Below are positions 9,748-19,167 of a stretch of 64,000 nucleotides of DNA, in pieces. The DNA is from JADKIH01 sp031417395 (GTDB taxonomy: Bacteria; Bacteroidota; Bacteroidia; AKYH767-A; 2013-40CM-41-45), in assembly GCA_031417395.1 (NCBI GenBank), contig JANOVM010000024.1:22097-86096 (forward strand). Reading direction: 5' to 3'. The notes below the pieces were generated by a model, which made no database searches, was not told the DNA's origin, and saw only the letters and a program-made list of their open reading frames with translations. Position 1 is the stretch's first letter, and each line of letters opens with the position of its first letter. Made by a program: the position numbers and the translations under genes.

Positions 9748-10845
9748 ATGATTCGAATAAAAAACATTGCTGATTATCTGGAAAGTATTGCTCCGCTTTC
9801 TTATCAGGAATCTTATGATAATTCCGGCTTAATTACCGGAAACCCTGATACTGAAGTGAAAGGCGTATTAATCTGCCTGGATAGTACTGAAGCCGTTATT
9901 CACGAAGCAATTCAAACCGGCTGTAATTTGGTAATAGCCCATCATCCAATTATTTTTTCAGGACTAAAAAAAATTACCGGTAAAAATTACGTTGAAAGAA
10001 CCATCCTTTTAGCTATTAAAAATGACATAGCTATTTATGCAATTCATACCAACCTGGATAATGTTACTAACGGAGTAAATAAAATGATTGGAGATAAACT
10101 AGGGCTTATTAACCTGCAAATTTTATCTCCAAAATCTTCTTTGCTCAGAAAACTTGTCACTTTTTGTCCATTGGAAGATGCTCCCGGAGTTAGGGATGCC
10201 CTCTTTCAAGCAGGGGCGGGAAATATTGGCAATTATGATGAATGCAGTTTTAATATGGAGGGACAGGGTACTTATAGAGGAAATGAAGTTTCCAATCCCA
10301 CAAAAGGGAAAAAGGGCGAAAGGCATCTTGAAAATGAAATCAGAATTGAAACAATCTTTGAATATCATAAACAAAATACAATTTTAAAAGCATTGATAAA
10401 GAGCCATCCATATGAAGAAGTAGCCTACGATATCTTCCCTTTGTTAAATGAATTTCGCCAAATTGGCTCTGGAATGGTTGGGGAACTGCCTGAAAATCAA
10501 TCAGAAATGAGCTTTTTAAAACATGTAAAGGAAACCATGAAAGCGGGTATTATCAGGCATACTTCTTTACTTAGTAAACCGGTTAAGAAAGTTGCAATTT
10601 GCGGAGGATCAGGTAGTTTTCTCATAAATGAAGCCATTTTTTCAGGTGCTCAGGTTTTTATTACTGCTGATTATAAGTACCATCAATTCTTTGATTCGGA
10701 AGAAAAAATAGTGATAGCCGATATTGGCCATTATGAAAGCGAACAATTCACAAAAGACCTGATAAAAACGCTTATTCTTGAAAAATTTTCTACCTTTGCC
10801 GTCCGATTAACGGAAGTGAACACAAATCCCGTTCACTACATGTAA
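9748..10845 (+). CDS. Nif3-like dinuclear metal centre protein (YqfO type)
   Basis: A 365-residue Nif3/YqfO family protein, often labelled GTP cyclohydrolase 1 type 2 homologue. The N-terminal half carries the metal ligands in NLVIAHHPIIFSG and IHTNLDN; the C-terminal half has GGSGSFL and DIGHYESEQF. Between them (about residues 130-235) is the CutA-like inserted domain that lengthens many bacterial members. These proteins form hexameric toroids with a di-metal site; their physiological reaction is not settled. It is followed after 41 bp by the C4 zinc-ribbon protein, a pairing recurrent in Bacteroidota. Confidence 0.9.
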   Translation: MIRIKNIADYLESIAPLSYQESYDNSGLITGNPDTEVKGVLICLDSTEAVIHEAIQTGCNLVIAHHPIIFSGLKKITGKNYVERTILLAIKNDIAIYAIHTNLDNVTNGVNKMIGDKLGLINLQILSPKSSLLRKLVTFCPLEDAPGVRDALFQAGAGNIGNYDECSFNMEGQGTYRGNEVSNPTKGKKGERHLENEIRIETIFEYHKQNTILKALIKSHPYEEVAYDIFPLLNEFRQIGSGMVGELPENQSEMSFLKHVKETMKAGIIRHTSLLSKPVKKVAICGGSGSFLINEAIFSGAQVFITADYKYHQFFDSEEKIVIADIGHYESEQFTKDLIKTLILEKFSTFAVRLTEVNTNPVHYM

Positions 10846-10886
10846 TTAACTGGCTGTACCCACTATATAAAAGCAAAATATAAAAT

Positions 10887-11954
10887 ATGGCGAGCGCTTC
10901 AACAAAGACAAAAAAAACGGAAAAGACTCCAGATAAGTCTACTACTAAATCTGCTAAAGAAAAAACGCCAGTGAAGACTACAACAAAGTCAGCTTCTTCA
11001 ACAGTCCAAGAAGAAACAACAATAATGAATAACGAAGCGATTGCTTCCTCTGAAAATACAACTAATACACCCGACGTGACTTTATCTAAAATTGCCAAAG
11101 TAAAGCTTAAAGCAAAAGAACCAATTACTTTTAAACCCAGGAAGATTGAGAAAATTATTGATGTCAACAGGCTTGAAAAAAAGCTTGAAGAAATCATGTC
11201 CAAGGACCATACTGAATTTTCAGTCGAGGAAAAATTAAAGGCCCTGTTTGTTCTTCAGGAAATTGATTCAAATATCGATAAGATCAGAACCATCCGTGGT
11301 GAATTACCAATGGAAGTTATAGACCTTGAAGATGAAATTATTGGTTTGACTACCCGCCTTGACAACATGCGCGAAGAAGCTACTAATTTGGATGATCAGA
11401 TTAATAAAAAGAAACAATCTGTTAAAGACGCTAAAGAGCAGATTAAAAAATATGAAAGCCAGCAATCGAAAGTAAAAAATAACAGAGAGTTTGATTCCCT
11501 CAATAAGGAAATTGAATTTCAAAATCTCGAAATTCAGCTTGCTGAAAAGCGTACAAAAGAATATGCTAATGAAGTTATTACTAAACAGCTGATTCTTGAA
11601 GAAACTCAAGCTGTTCTCGACGAGAGAAATGCTGTATTAAACCTGAAAAAAACAGAATTAGAAAACATTATTGAAGAGACTAAAAAGGAAGAGGATCAGC
11701 TGCATAAAATTTCGGCCAAAGCGCGCACAATAATTGACGATAGGTTGCTTTCTGCTTATACACGTGTTCGTTCCAATGCCCGTAACGGACTTGGATTAGT
11801 TGCCATTCAACGTGATGCCTGCGGAGGTTGTTTTAATAAAATCCCGCCACAGCGCCAACTTGATATTCGTCAGCATAAAAAAGTTATCGTTTGCGAACAT
11901 TGCGGAAGAATTCTTGTTGATCCAAAAATTGCAGACGAAGATGTTGCAGAATAA
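10887..11954 (+). CDS. Coiled-coil protein with C-terminal C4-type zinc ribbon
   Basis: A 355-residue cytoplasmic protein in three parts. Residues 1-70 are a low-complexity Thr/Lys/Ser/Glu tail, about 110-290 a long coiled coil, and the C-terminus a zinc ribbon with paired cysteines in RDACGGCFNK and IVCEHCGRILVD. This is the zf-RING_7/DUF164-type architecture, whose function is not known, although RNA or DNA binding is often suspected. The start at 10887 gives the low-complexity extension; an internal ATG at 11026 (MNNEAIASS) is an alternative that would remove it. It is downstream of Nif3 and ends at a strong terminator. Confidence 0.85.
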   Translation: MASASTKTKKTEKTPDKSTTKSAKEKTPVKTTTKSASSTVQEETTIMNNEAIASSENTTNTPDVTLSKIAKVKLKAKEPITFKPRKIEKIIDVNRLEKKLEEIMSKDHTEFSVEEKLKALFVLQEIDSNIDKIRTIRGELPMEVIDLEDEIIGLTTRLDNMREEATNLDDQINKKKQSVKDAKEQIKKYESQQSKVKNNREFDSLNKEIEFQNLEIQLAEKRTKEYANEVITKQLILEETQAVLDERNAVLNLKKTELENIIEETKKEEDQLHKISAKARTIIDDRLLSAYTRVRSNARNGLGLVAIQRDACGGCFNKIPPQRQLDIRQHKKVIVCEHCGRILVDPKIADEDVAE

Positions 11955-11978
11955 TTCTGTTAAAAATAAAAATTAGGT

Positions 11979-12008
11979 AAAAGGGTCCCGCAACGGACCC
12001 TTTTTTTT
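11979..12008 (+). terminator. Rho-independent terminator after the zinc-ribbon gene
   Basis: The stem GGGTCC/GGACCC (11983-11988 with 11995-12000) has a six-base loop, is extended by an A4/T4 flank and runs into eight T residues. It ends the Nif3/zinc-ribbon unit and lies only 3 nt before the next ATG at 12012, so the downstream gene would need either read-through or a leader overlapping the hairpin. Confidence 0.85.
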
Positions 12009-12011
12009 CAA

Positions 12012-13505
12012 ATGAAAAAAATTCTCTTATCAGTATTTTTTTTTCTCAATGTACTGCCATCAGCTTCTGCTTTTTATGAATTCGACAAAAAACTTGAAAA
12101 AGCAAACCGGCTAATTTTTACTCTTGATTTTACAGGTGCCAAAAAATTAATTGAAGAAGAAAGACTTGAAAAACCAGGCAATTACCTGGGCCTTTTATAT
12201 CTTAACTACATTGATTTCCTTAAAGCTTTTATTTCTGAAGACAAAAGCGATTTTGATTTACTGAACAAGAATTCTGATCTCCGGCTTGATGAATTGGCAA
12301 AGCATAAAGAAAATACTTTATCGCCCTTTCATTTATATGTACAGTCGGAAATCCATATTCAGCAGGCTATCGTTGGAATTAAATTTGAAGAATATATACA
12401 GGCTGCAAAAGAAATAAAGAGGGCATATGCGCTCATAGAAAAAAATGAAATCGCTTATCCTACCTTTTTATTAAATAAAAAAGTATCCGGATTCCTGCAA
12501 GTTGTTATCGGTTCAGTCCCTTCCCGATTTCAATGGATTGTAAAAATTGCCGGCATGAAAGGATCGATCAATAACGGTTTGCATGACCTCAAAGATGTTT
12601 ATCAATTGTGCAATCTGACGGAATTTCAAAGTTATCGTACAGAAGTCCTTTTTTATCTTGGAACAATTTATTCAGCGTTTTCTCTTAAAGACGATGCTAA
12701 TGATATACTTCAGGCTATGTTTCCGCTTGCTTATCGTAACCAATTAATCGGCTATGTTTGCTCCAATATGCTGATGAAGCAAGGTAAAACCGATAATGCT
12801 ATTGCTGTACTTGATAGCTGCATTAAAAATCGTTCAGCCTATCCGGTTGTATTTCTTTATTACAAAAGGGGACTTGCCCGTTTGAGAAATCTGGATCTGA
12901 ATTCTTCTGAAGATTTTGAATATTATCTAAAGAATTACAAAGGACGAAATAGTATTAAATCGGCTTATCAGAAATTATCCTGGATTGCCCTTCTAAAGGG
13001 TGATACAGTGAATTATAAAAATCAACTTGAATCCTGCCTGACTAAAGGAGCTGCTTTTTTGGACGAAGACAAAGAAGCAGCCTATGAAGCTGCTTCAGGA
13101 GAAGTTGTTAATGTTTATCTATTGCGGTCACGCCTGCTTTTTGATGGAGGCTATTATAAGAAAGCATTATCAGAAATAACCGGACATAAAATTTCAGATT
13201 TCAAACATTTTCATGAGCAACTTGAAATTACCTATCGTTTGGGCCGTATCATGCAAATGACCGGGCAAACAGAAAAAGCAGCGGAATATTACAAGATTAC
13301 TTTAAAGAATGGAACAACTTCTTCATACCATTTTGCAGCCAACAGCGCCCTAATGCTTGGAACTATTGCTGAAGAAAAAAAAGATTTTAAAACGGCAGGT
13401 GAATATTATAAAAAATGCCTTGCACTTTCCTACGATCGCTATAAAAACAGCATCGATCAAAAAGCTAAGGCAGGACTGGAACGTATTCACGACCAGGCAA
13501 AGTGA
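12012..13505 (+). CDS. Exported tetratricopeptide-repeat protein
   Basis: A 497-residue protein with a signal peptide (ILLSVFFFLNVLPSASA, cleavage probably after residue 20) and a helical body. Helix pairs typical of TPR repeats are clearest near the C-terminus (AEYYKITLKNG, AGEYYKKCLALSYD) and around residues 245-300 (AIAVLDSCIKN). It probably acts as a periplasmic scaffold; no catalytic motif is visible. The ATG lies 4 nt beyond a strong terminator and the gene is convergent with the FadL-like gene, 6 nt between the stops. The specific function is unknown. Confidence 0.75.
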   Translation: MKKILLSVFFFLNVLPSASAFYEFDKKLEKANRLIFTLDFTGAKKLIEEERLEKPGNYLGLLYLNYIDFLKAFISEDKSDFDLLNKNSDLRLDELAKHKENTLSPFHLYVQSEIHIQQAIVGIKFEEYIQAAKEIKRAYALIEKNEIAYPTFLLNKKVSGFLQVVIGSVPSRFQWIVKIAGMKGSINNGLHDLKDVYQLCNLTEFQSYRTEVLFYLGTIYSAFSLKDDANDILQAMFPLAYRNQLIGYVCSNMLMKQGKTDNAIAVLDSCIKNRSAYPVVFLYYKRGLARLRNLDLNSSEDFEYYLKNYKGRNSIKSAYQKLSWIALLKGDTVNYKNQLESCLTKGAAFLDEDKEAAYEAASGEVVNVYLLRSRLLFDGGYYKKALSEITGHKISDFKHFHEQLEITYRLGRIMQMTGQTEKAAEYYKITLKNGTTSSYHFAANSALMLGTIAEEKKDFKTAGEYYKKCLALSYDRYKNSIDQKAKAGLERIHDQAK

Positions 13506-13511
13506 GGTTGC

Positions 13512-14972
13512 TTAGAATTTTACGCCTATTGTCACAGTGAAATTGTGATCGATCACTCTTGATTTAACTCCTGGCACAGCTTCATTATTGAGTGTATATG
13601 GTTGAAAATACTCATCGCTTAGCGTGTATGCATAACCGAGATCAAAGAATAATCCGTTTTCTCTATAACCGATTCCTCCTGAAATTCCTTTTCGGGAGAA
13701 ATCCGAACTTCCTGTTCTGTATCTGTCAACTAATGGCGAAGATGTCATTGAAGCACCTCCGCGAAAGCTAAGATTCTGATAGATCCATTCTGTGCCAACT
13801 CTAAATGTATGCACACCTGTATATTTTTTCCTTATATAATTATTTACATCGGCAAAAGAAGTTCCGCTTTCATTAAATCTCGATTCGCCGTAATCGCTGA
13901 ATTCATAATCGGCACTAACAAGTCCCATTTTACCGAAAATAATTGCAAGGCTTCCTATTGCTTTAAAGGGTGTGGTCAGATTATAGTCAAAAGTTCCATT
14001 GGCTTCATCGGTGAATGATGTTACTGAACCAGTATCTAATGTTGAGATTAGTTTGTTGTTGTATTCATCGTGTAATTCATACCAGGTCGGTGTGTGAATG
14101 GCAACGCCCATCCTAAAGATGTCATTGGGTTTGAATATGATTCCGAATTTAAGATCAACACCGGTTCCTCGTGTTGTTAAATCCATCTGTTGTTTGAAAC
14201 GATTGAAATAAGATATCTGAGTGTCCGGGTCCAATTCTTCGTAGGTAGTTGATTCAATGTAACGCAGGCTTTTGAGTCCAAGTGTACCGCCCAGATAAAA
14301 TTTATTGGAATAATTTCCTCCGAAAGTAAAAACTGTTTCACCTATTGCGCCTCTCGATTCAAAGGAACGACGCTGAATTTCCCCGCCTGAAGGAATTACA
14401 CCCAGGTAATGATTTCCGAGATCGGGATTAATAAGATAGGTATTGTATGCCTGTAATTCAAAGAAAGGATCCAGGTTGTCGGGGTTTGTTCCATTCGCTT
14501 GTTCAGCAAAATGATCAAGCAAAGAGTTTCCGGAATTAATGCCTTCATAAAAACTTCTATTATGAAAGTTATCCAGTCTGTTATAACCTATTCCGAAATT
14601 CCAGCTTTTCCAGCCCGGTTTATCAACATTCTTTGATATTGTATTGGTATAAATTAGTCCGATGTTTCCGATGTTAAAATTATACTTCCTTTCTTCGAAT
14701 TCTCCACCCAAAAAATTTGATGTTGTAGTAGAAGAATAGATTGATGGAGTAAAAGTAAATTCAGAAGAACGGAAAATGCCAATTCCTGCCGGGTTATATG
14801 ACAAACCTGTTATGTCACCGCCAAGCGCGCCAAATGCCCCCGACATAGCCGTGAATCGTGCAGTTCCTGTAATTGAACTTCCGGAATAACGCAAAGCGTC
14901 AACGTCCGTTTGTGCATTTGTTAATGTTACACTCAGTACTAGTAAAAATGGGAGGAGGAGTTTTGTTTTCAT
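13512..14972 (-). CDS. Outer-membrane beta-barrel protein, OmpP1/FadL-like
   Basis: A 486-residue protein with signal peptide MKTKLLLPFLLVLSVTLTNA. The mature N-terminus DVDALRYSGSSITGTARF, with GAFGALGGDITGLSYNPAG, is the FadL/OmpP1-type hatch region found in Bacteroidota. Alternating beta strands follow and the chain ends in an aromatic strand, FTVTIGVKF, suited to barrel insertion. It probably transports hydrophobic compounds across the outer membrane; substrate unknown. The neighbourhood with a Tyr/Gly/Asn-rich lipoprotein and proS recurs in the phylum as far as I recall. Confidence 0.83.
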   Translation of the reverse strand: MKTKLLLPFLLVLSVTLTNAQTDVDALRYSGSSITGTARFTAMSGAFGALGGDITGLSYNPAGIGIFRSSEFTFTPSIYSSTTTSNFLGGEFEERKYNFNIGNIGLIYTNTISKNVDKPGWKSWNFGIGYNRLDNFHNRSFYEGINSGNSLLDHFAEQANGTNPDNLDPFFELQAYNTYLINPDLGNHYLGVIPSGGEIQRRSFESRGAIGETVFTFGGNYSNKFYLGGTLGLKSLRYIESTTYEELDPDTQISYFNRFKQQMDLTTRGTGVDLKFGIIFKPNDIFRMGVAIHTPTWYELHDEYNNKLISTLDTGSVTSFTDEANGTFDYNLTTPFKAIGSLAIIFGKMGLVSADYEFSDYGESRFNESGTSFADVNNYIRKKYTGVHTFRVGTEWIYQNLSFRGGASMTSSPLVDRYRTGSSDFSRKGISGGIGYRENGLFFDLGYAYTLSDEYFQPYTLNNEAVPGVKSRVIDHNFTVTIGVKF

Positions 14973-14981
14973 AGTTGGTTT

Positions 14982-15030
14982 AAAAAAGCCCGCATGCTAT
15001 TTTAGTATTTTCTAAATTAAACATGCGGGT
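14982..15030 (-). terminator. Terminator of the Tyr/Gly/Asn-rich lipoprotein gene
   Basis: The inverted repeat CCCGCATG (14989-14996) / CATGCGGG (15022-15029) has an AT-rich loop containing an inner TTTAG/CTAAA pairing. On the minus strand the stem is followed by CTTTTTT. It lies 49 bp past the stop of the lipoprotein gene and directly upstream of the FadL-like start. Confidence 0.78.
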
Positions 15031-15078
15031 GTTACACATTGGGGTTATTATAAAAATTCTATTATTTAAAACGGATGA

Positions 15079-16758
15079 TTATCTCCTTCTTCCGCCGTTA
15101 TTATTATTTTTTTGTTCTGAGGGACGGGAAGGTTCTGAATTACGTTGAGGAGCAGGCTGAGATTCTGATTTATATTGTTTAGGCTCATTCCTTGGTTGAA
15201 ATACAGGGGTTTTGTTTTCGCTGCGGGAAGGAGTTGTCGAGAAATCAGATTCGTCCTTCTGTATAATATTTTCACGTTGTATGTTTTCGTTTTTCTGCAT
15301 CAACATCTGACGATCGTTACTTTTTTGACGGTTGTCATTAGGGACAATATTATTACGTTCCTGTTTTTCGAAGTTTGGTTTTACATATTCAGGTTTAGCC
15401 GAAGGGCGGGAATTATTATTGTTTCTCTCTATTGATCGGTTATCGTCAGAATTCGGTGCAGGATTATTGAAACGAGGTGTTGGACTCGGATTTTTAATGT
15501 TATTGTTGTCACGACCACCTGAATTCAAATTACGATTGTCAATGGCAGGTTCCTGACGTGTTCCCAGGTTTGTTGGAGTTCTCATATCATTATTCCTTTT
15601 TCCATCGTTGTTATTGTCTTGGATGATTGTGCGTCCGTCAGTTCTGTTGTCTTTATTGATAGTACGACCATCATTATTCTGTTGATTTTTTATCGAAGAA
15701 TTATCCTGACGAATAGAATTGCTGTTTTTGCCGGAGTTATCTTTCATGTCTGAATTGATTCTTGAATTCTGCGGTGTAGATTGTCTGATGTCTTTATCTT
15801 TTATGCTACCGGCACGTTCGATCCTTTCATCAGAACTGTTTGCATTGCTTTTTGAAATTCGTCCTTCAGAAATTGCTCGTTCATATTTAACACTCATTGG
15901 AGCTAACTCACTTTTTCTTTGAGAACTGGATCTTGGACTATTGCTGCTGGTTGATCCGCGTGGACCATAATAATGACTGGTTGCATCGTAAGAATTGTAA
16001 TAGTATGGGTTGGGATTGTTGCCATAATATCCATCGTTGTAACCATTCCAGTAGCCGTTGTTGTAACCATCGTTGTATCCATGACCATAACCATGACCAT
16101 AACCGGGACTAAAACCATGATAGTATGGATAAGCGCCACCGTAAGGACTGTAACCGTAGTTTCCATAACCCAATCCAACAGACCAGCCACCGCCGTAACA
16201 AAATGGCTGATAATAATAGTAAGAAGGAGCCCACCAGTTATAACCCAAATAAATGCTTACTCCCCAGTTAATGGGGTTATAGTCATACCAGTATGAATTA
16301 GTATAAAATGGATCATAATATCCATAACCGTAAGCCGGAGTATAAAAGCGGCGAATACGGGAAGAGTATTCGTAATCGTAATTATCGTCGTAATAGTTGT
16401 TGGTAATGTAGGTGTTTCCTTTAGAGTCAGAGTACTGACCGGAAGAACCATTTGAATTGCCTGAATTATCGTAGGACTGATTTTGTCCGGAATAATCAGA
16501 AGACTGGCTTTGTCCGGAACTTTCTTTGTATTGACTTTGACCGGAATTATCCTGATTATAATTGCTGTTATTGTTACTGTAATTATCAGAAGGAGCAGGG
16601 GCCGGTGCTGGTGCCGCAGGCTGAATTTGCTGTGCCTGTTTATCTTTTGATGAATAGTATACATCATCTGCGCCTGTATTACCGGCGTGATAAGTGGAAG
16701 AGCAGGAAAATGCTATTAGCATTCCGGTGATTCCTAGTAAGTAGTTGACCTTTTTCAT
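15079..16758 (-). CDS. Low-complexity Tyr/Gly/Asn/Ser-rich lipoprotein
   Basis: A 559-residue lipoprotein when started at 16758, where MKKVNYLLGITGMLIAFSC gives a proper signal and lipobox (IAFSC). An upstream in-frame ATG at 16869 would add 37 residues before the signal and is rejected. The mature protein has three zones: a Pro/Ala then Gln/Ser/Asn-rich linker, a Tyr/Gly zone with repeats such as YGHGYGHGYNDGYNNGYWNG and many YYDY motifs, and a basic Asn/Arg/Asp-rich tail ending GGRRR. No known domain is recognised. It could be a flexible surface or cell-wall-binding protein; function unknown. It is divergent from proS across a shared promoter region. Confidence 0.75.
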   Translation of the reverse strand: MKKVNYLLGITGMLIAFSCSSTYHAGNTGADDVYYSSKDKQAQQIQPAAPAPAPAPSDNYSNNNSNYNQDNSGQSQYKESSGQSQSSDYSGQNQSYDNSGNSNGSSGQYSDSKGNTYITNNYYDDNYDYEYSSRIRRFYTPAYGYGYYDPFYTNSYWYDYNPINWGVSIYLGYNWWAPSYYYYQPFCYGGGWSVGLGYGNYGYSPYGGAYPYYHGFSPGYGHGYGHGYNDGYNNGYWNGYNDGYYGNNPNPYYYNSYDATSHYYGPRGSTSSNSPRSSSQRKSELAPMSVKYERAISEGRISKSNANSSDERIERAGSIKDKDIRQSTPQNSRINSDMKDNSGKNSNSIRQDNSSIKNQQNNDGRTINKDNRTDGRTIIQDNNNDGKRNNDMRTPTNLGTRQEPAIDNRNLNSGGRDNNNIKNPSPTPRFNNPAPNSDDNRSIERNNNNSRPSAKPEYVKPNFEKQERNNIVPNDNRQKSNDRQMLMQKNENIQRENIIQKDESDFSTTPSRSENKTPVFQPRNEPKQYKSESQPAPQRNSEPSRPSEQKNNNNGGRRR

Positions 16759-16826
16759 TTTTTCCCTTTTTTCTAATTTAACTAATGCGAAATTAAGTAG
16801 GTTTAACGTTTCCGTATATTTATTTT

Positions 16827-16834
16827 TACTTTTG
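16827..16834 (+). promoter_or_regulatory. Probable -7 element of the proS promoter
   Basis: TACTTTTG matches the Bacteroidota -7 consensus TAnnTTTG and lies 36 bp upstream of the proS ATG. No clear TTTG was found at the matching -33 position, so this is a moderate call. Confidence 0.45.
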
Positions 16835-16869
16835 TTTCCCATTTTACAAACACCATACCAATCATTCAA

Positions 16870-18339
16870 ATGAGTAAAGAATTACCTAAAAGATCAGAGA
16901 ATTATTCCCAATGGTATCAGGATTTAGTTATAAAGGCTGATTTGGCCGAGAATTCAGCCGTTAGAGGCTGCATGGTCATAAAACCCTATGGTTATGCTAT
17001 TTGGGAGAAAATGCAGGCAATCCTGGACAAGATGTTTAAGGATACAGGCCATGTTAATGCTTATTTTCCTCTTTTTATACCAAAATCGTTCTTTTCAAAA
17101 GAAGCTTCTCACGTTGAAGGTTTTGCCAAAGAATGTGCCATTGTAACCCATTATAGGCTTAAAAATGATGCTGATGGTAATATCGTTGTAGATGAGGATG
17201 CCAAATTGGAAGAAGAGCTTATTATTCGTCCTACTTCTGAAACTATAATCTGGAATACCTATAGGGGGTGGATTCAATCGTATCGCGATCTTCCATTATT
17301 GATTAATCAATGGGCAAACGTAGTAAGGTGGGAGATGCGCACGCGACTTTTCCTGAGGACTGCTGAGTTTCTCTGGCAGGAGGGACATACAGCGCATGCC
17401 ACATCTGAAGAAGCAATTATTGAAACACGTAAGATGCTTGATGTCTATGCAACCTTTGCTGAAAATATTTTAGCTATACCTGTTATTAAAGGAGTAAAGA
17501 CAGCAAATGAAAGATTTGCCGGAGCGCTTGATACCTATTGTATTGAAGCATTGATGCAGGATGGTAAAGCTTTGCAGGCCGGTACATCGCATTTCCTCGG
17601 ACAGAATTTTGCCAAAGCTTTTGATGTAAAGTTTACGGGTAAAGACGGAAAACAGGATTTTGTATGGGCAACATCCTGGGGTGTTTCAACGCGTTTAATG
17701 GGTGCATTAGTCATGGCGCATAGCGACGACGAAGGACTTGTTTTACCTCCTATGCTTGCACCTATTCAGGTTGTAATAGTTCCTATTTATAAAACAGAAG
17801 CAGAGAAGCAGGCTATTTCATCAGTGGCAGAAAAAATAATGGCTGATCTGAAATCGAAAAACATTTCTGTAAAATTCGATGACAGAGATACACACAAGCC
17901 CGGATGGAAATTTGCCGAATATGAATTGAAAGGCATACCTGTCCGTATAGCCATTGGTCCCAGAGATATTGAAAATGGAACTGTTGAAGTAGCGCGAAGA
18001 GATACCAAAGAAAAATCTGTTATTCAGATTACAGACCTTCATTTAAAAATTGAACATTTACTGGATCAGATTCAGGATAATATATACAGAAAAGCAATTA
18101 ATTTCAGAGAAGAGAATACACATAAAGCGGATACCTACGAAGAGTTTAAAACAAAGCTTGATGCCGGAGGATTTATTTATGCTCATTGGGATGGAACAAC
18201 AGAAACTGAATTGAAGATAAAGGAAGAGACCAAAGCAACCATCCGTTGCATTCCTTTGAATAATAAAGCGGAGGAAGGCAAATGTATTTATTCAGGCACC
18301 CCATCCACTCAGAGAGTTATTTTTGCAAGAGCGTATTAA
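16870..18339 (+). CDS. proS: Prolyl-tRNA synthetase, short (archaeal/eukaryotic-like) form
   Basis: A class II aminoacyl-tRNA synthetase of 489 residues charging tRNA-Pro. It is the short form without the editing insertion between motifs 2 and 3, as usual in Bacteroidota. Class II motifs seen are IIRPTSETIIW (motif-1 side), NQWANVVRWEMRTRLFLRTAEFLWQEGHTAH (motif 2 region, about residues 145-177), and LGQNFAKAFDV with TSWGVSTRLMGALVMAHSDDEG near motif 3. The anticodon-binding domain follows (APIQVVIVPI onward) and the C-terminal domain ends in ARAY. A small unknown gene starts 3 nt downstream. Confidence 0.96.
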   Translation: MSKELPKRSENYSQWYQDLVIKADLAENSAVRGCMVIKPYGYAIWEKMQAILDKMFKDTGHVNAYFPLFIPKSFFSKEASHVEGFAKECAIVTHYRLKNDADGNIVVDEDAKLEEELIIRPTSETIIWNTYRGWIQSYRDLPLLINQWANVVRWEMRTRLFLRTAEFLWQEGHTAHATSEEAIIETRKMLDVYATFAENILAIPVIKGVKTANERFAGALDTYCIEALMQDGKALQAGTSHFLGQNFAKAFDVKFTGKDGKQDFVWATSWGVSTRLMGALVMAHSDDEGLVLPPMLAPIQVVIVPIYKTEAEKQAISSVAEKIMADLKSKNISVKFDDRDTHKPGWKFAEYELKGIPVRIAIGPRDIENGTVEVARRDTKEKSVIQITDLHLKIEHLLDQIQDNIYRKAINFREENTHKADTYEEFKTKLDAGGFIYAHWDGTTETELKIKEETKATIRCIPLNNKAEEGKCIYSGTPSTQRVIFARAY

Positions 18340-18342
18340 GCA

Positions 18343-19032
18343 ATGGATGAAGCGGCAAACCAGGCAATACTAAAGCAATTAGAGGAGAAGGTGCTTCTAA
18401 AGGCAGAGGTTTTTAATAAAACCAAGTCTGTATTTGACAATTTAAAAAAAATGTTGAAGCTTATGTCCGCTGAGCTGAAACAGAAAGTTAAAAATTTCAG
18501 CAAAGAGAACTTAATAGATTATATAGAAACCAGCGACCACGAAATACATTTTACACTTGCCGATGAGACGTTGGTCTTTGTAATGCATTCTAATATATTC
18601 ACCTTTGATCACACACATGAAATCTGGAAAAACAGTTATGTAGAGAAAGAGCCCAACAATTCTTATTGCGGAAAAATTTTCATTTACAATTTTCTAACAG
18701 ACAGTTTCCGGTTTAACAGAACCAACGATGTGGGTTATGTAATAGCCAGAATTTTTATTAATAAGGATGGCCATTATTTTGTTGAAGGCAAAAAGCAGCT
18801 TGGTTATTTATATAATGATTTTGCCACGGAAGTGCTCAACGAAGAAAACCTTTCTAAAATTCTGAACAATGCAATCAAATATAGTCTCGAATTTGATTCA
18901 TTTACTCCTCCTTTTGAAAGCCTCAATGAGATTTCAGTAGGGGCTGTAATTGAAGCCGGGGTACAGGCTAGGATTTCGACTGGTAAGAGGCTTGGGTTTG
19001 AATTTACGAATGAGAATAAGCTTATTACCTAA
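18343..19032 (+). CDS. Hypothetical protein co-transcribed with proS
   Basis: A 229-residue soluble protein starting 3 nt after the proS stop, so co-transcription is expected. I do not recognise a family. The N-terminus (residues 1-65) is a Lys/Glu-rich helix that looks like a coiled coil. The centre is beta-rich (EIHFTLADETLVFVMHSNIF, KIFIYNFLTDSFRF) with conserved-looking aromatic residues, and the C-terminus contains GAVIEAGVQARISTGKRLGFE. No signal, membrane segment or catalytic motif is visible. Position suggests a housekeeping role, but this is inference only. Confidence 0.72.
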   Translation: MDEAANQAILKQLEEKVLLKAEVFNKTKSVFDNLKKMLKLMSAELKQKVKNFSKENLIDYIETSDHEIHFTLADETLVFVMHSNIFTFDHTHEIWKNSYVEKEPNNSYCGKIFIYNFLTDSFRFNRTNDVGYVIARIFINKDGHYFVEGKKQLGYLYNDFATEVLNEENLSKILNNAIKYSLEFDSFTPPFESLNEISVGAVIEAGVQARISTGKRLGFEFTNENKLIT

Positions 19033-19119
19033 TAAACGTAATAATTTTGGTACTCTACACTTATACTTTGCTAATTTTTAAAGGAATATAGATTTTAACC
19101 ATTGCGAGGTTACTTTTTC

Positions 19120-19149
19120 TTTGTTATTTTTTTAAAAAACCTATCTTTG
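19120..19149 (+). promoter_or_regulatory. Promoter of tRNA-Glu
   Basis: TTTG at 19120-19123 and TATCTTTG at 19142-19149 are separated by 18 bp, close to the Bacteroidota TTTG-N19-TAnnTTTG promoter. The tRNA 5' end follows 18 bp after the -7 element. Confidence 0.7.
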
Positions 19150-19167
19150 CGCTCCTTAAACAAAAAA

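Noticed and set aside
10790..11203. Leftward open frame of 137 codons over the zinc-ribbon gene
   Set aside because: It is the antisense of the Lys/Thr-rich N-terminal coding region and has the composition of a shadow frame.
15897..16667. Several open frames antisense or out of frame within the low-complexity lipoprotein
   Set aside because: They are by-products of the repetitive Tyr/Gly/Asn codons and lack independent signals.
16759..16869. Longer start of the low-complexity lipoprotein at 16869
   Set aside because: It would place 37 residues before a perfect lipoprotein signal and reach to the base before the proS ATG, overlapping the promoter region.
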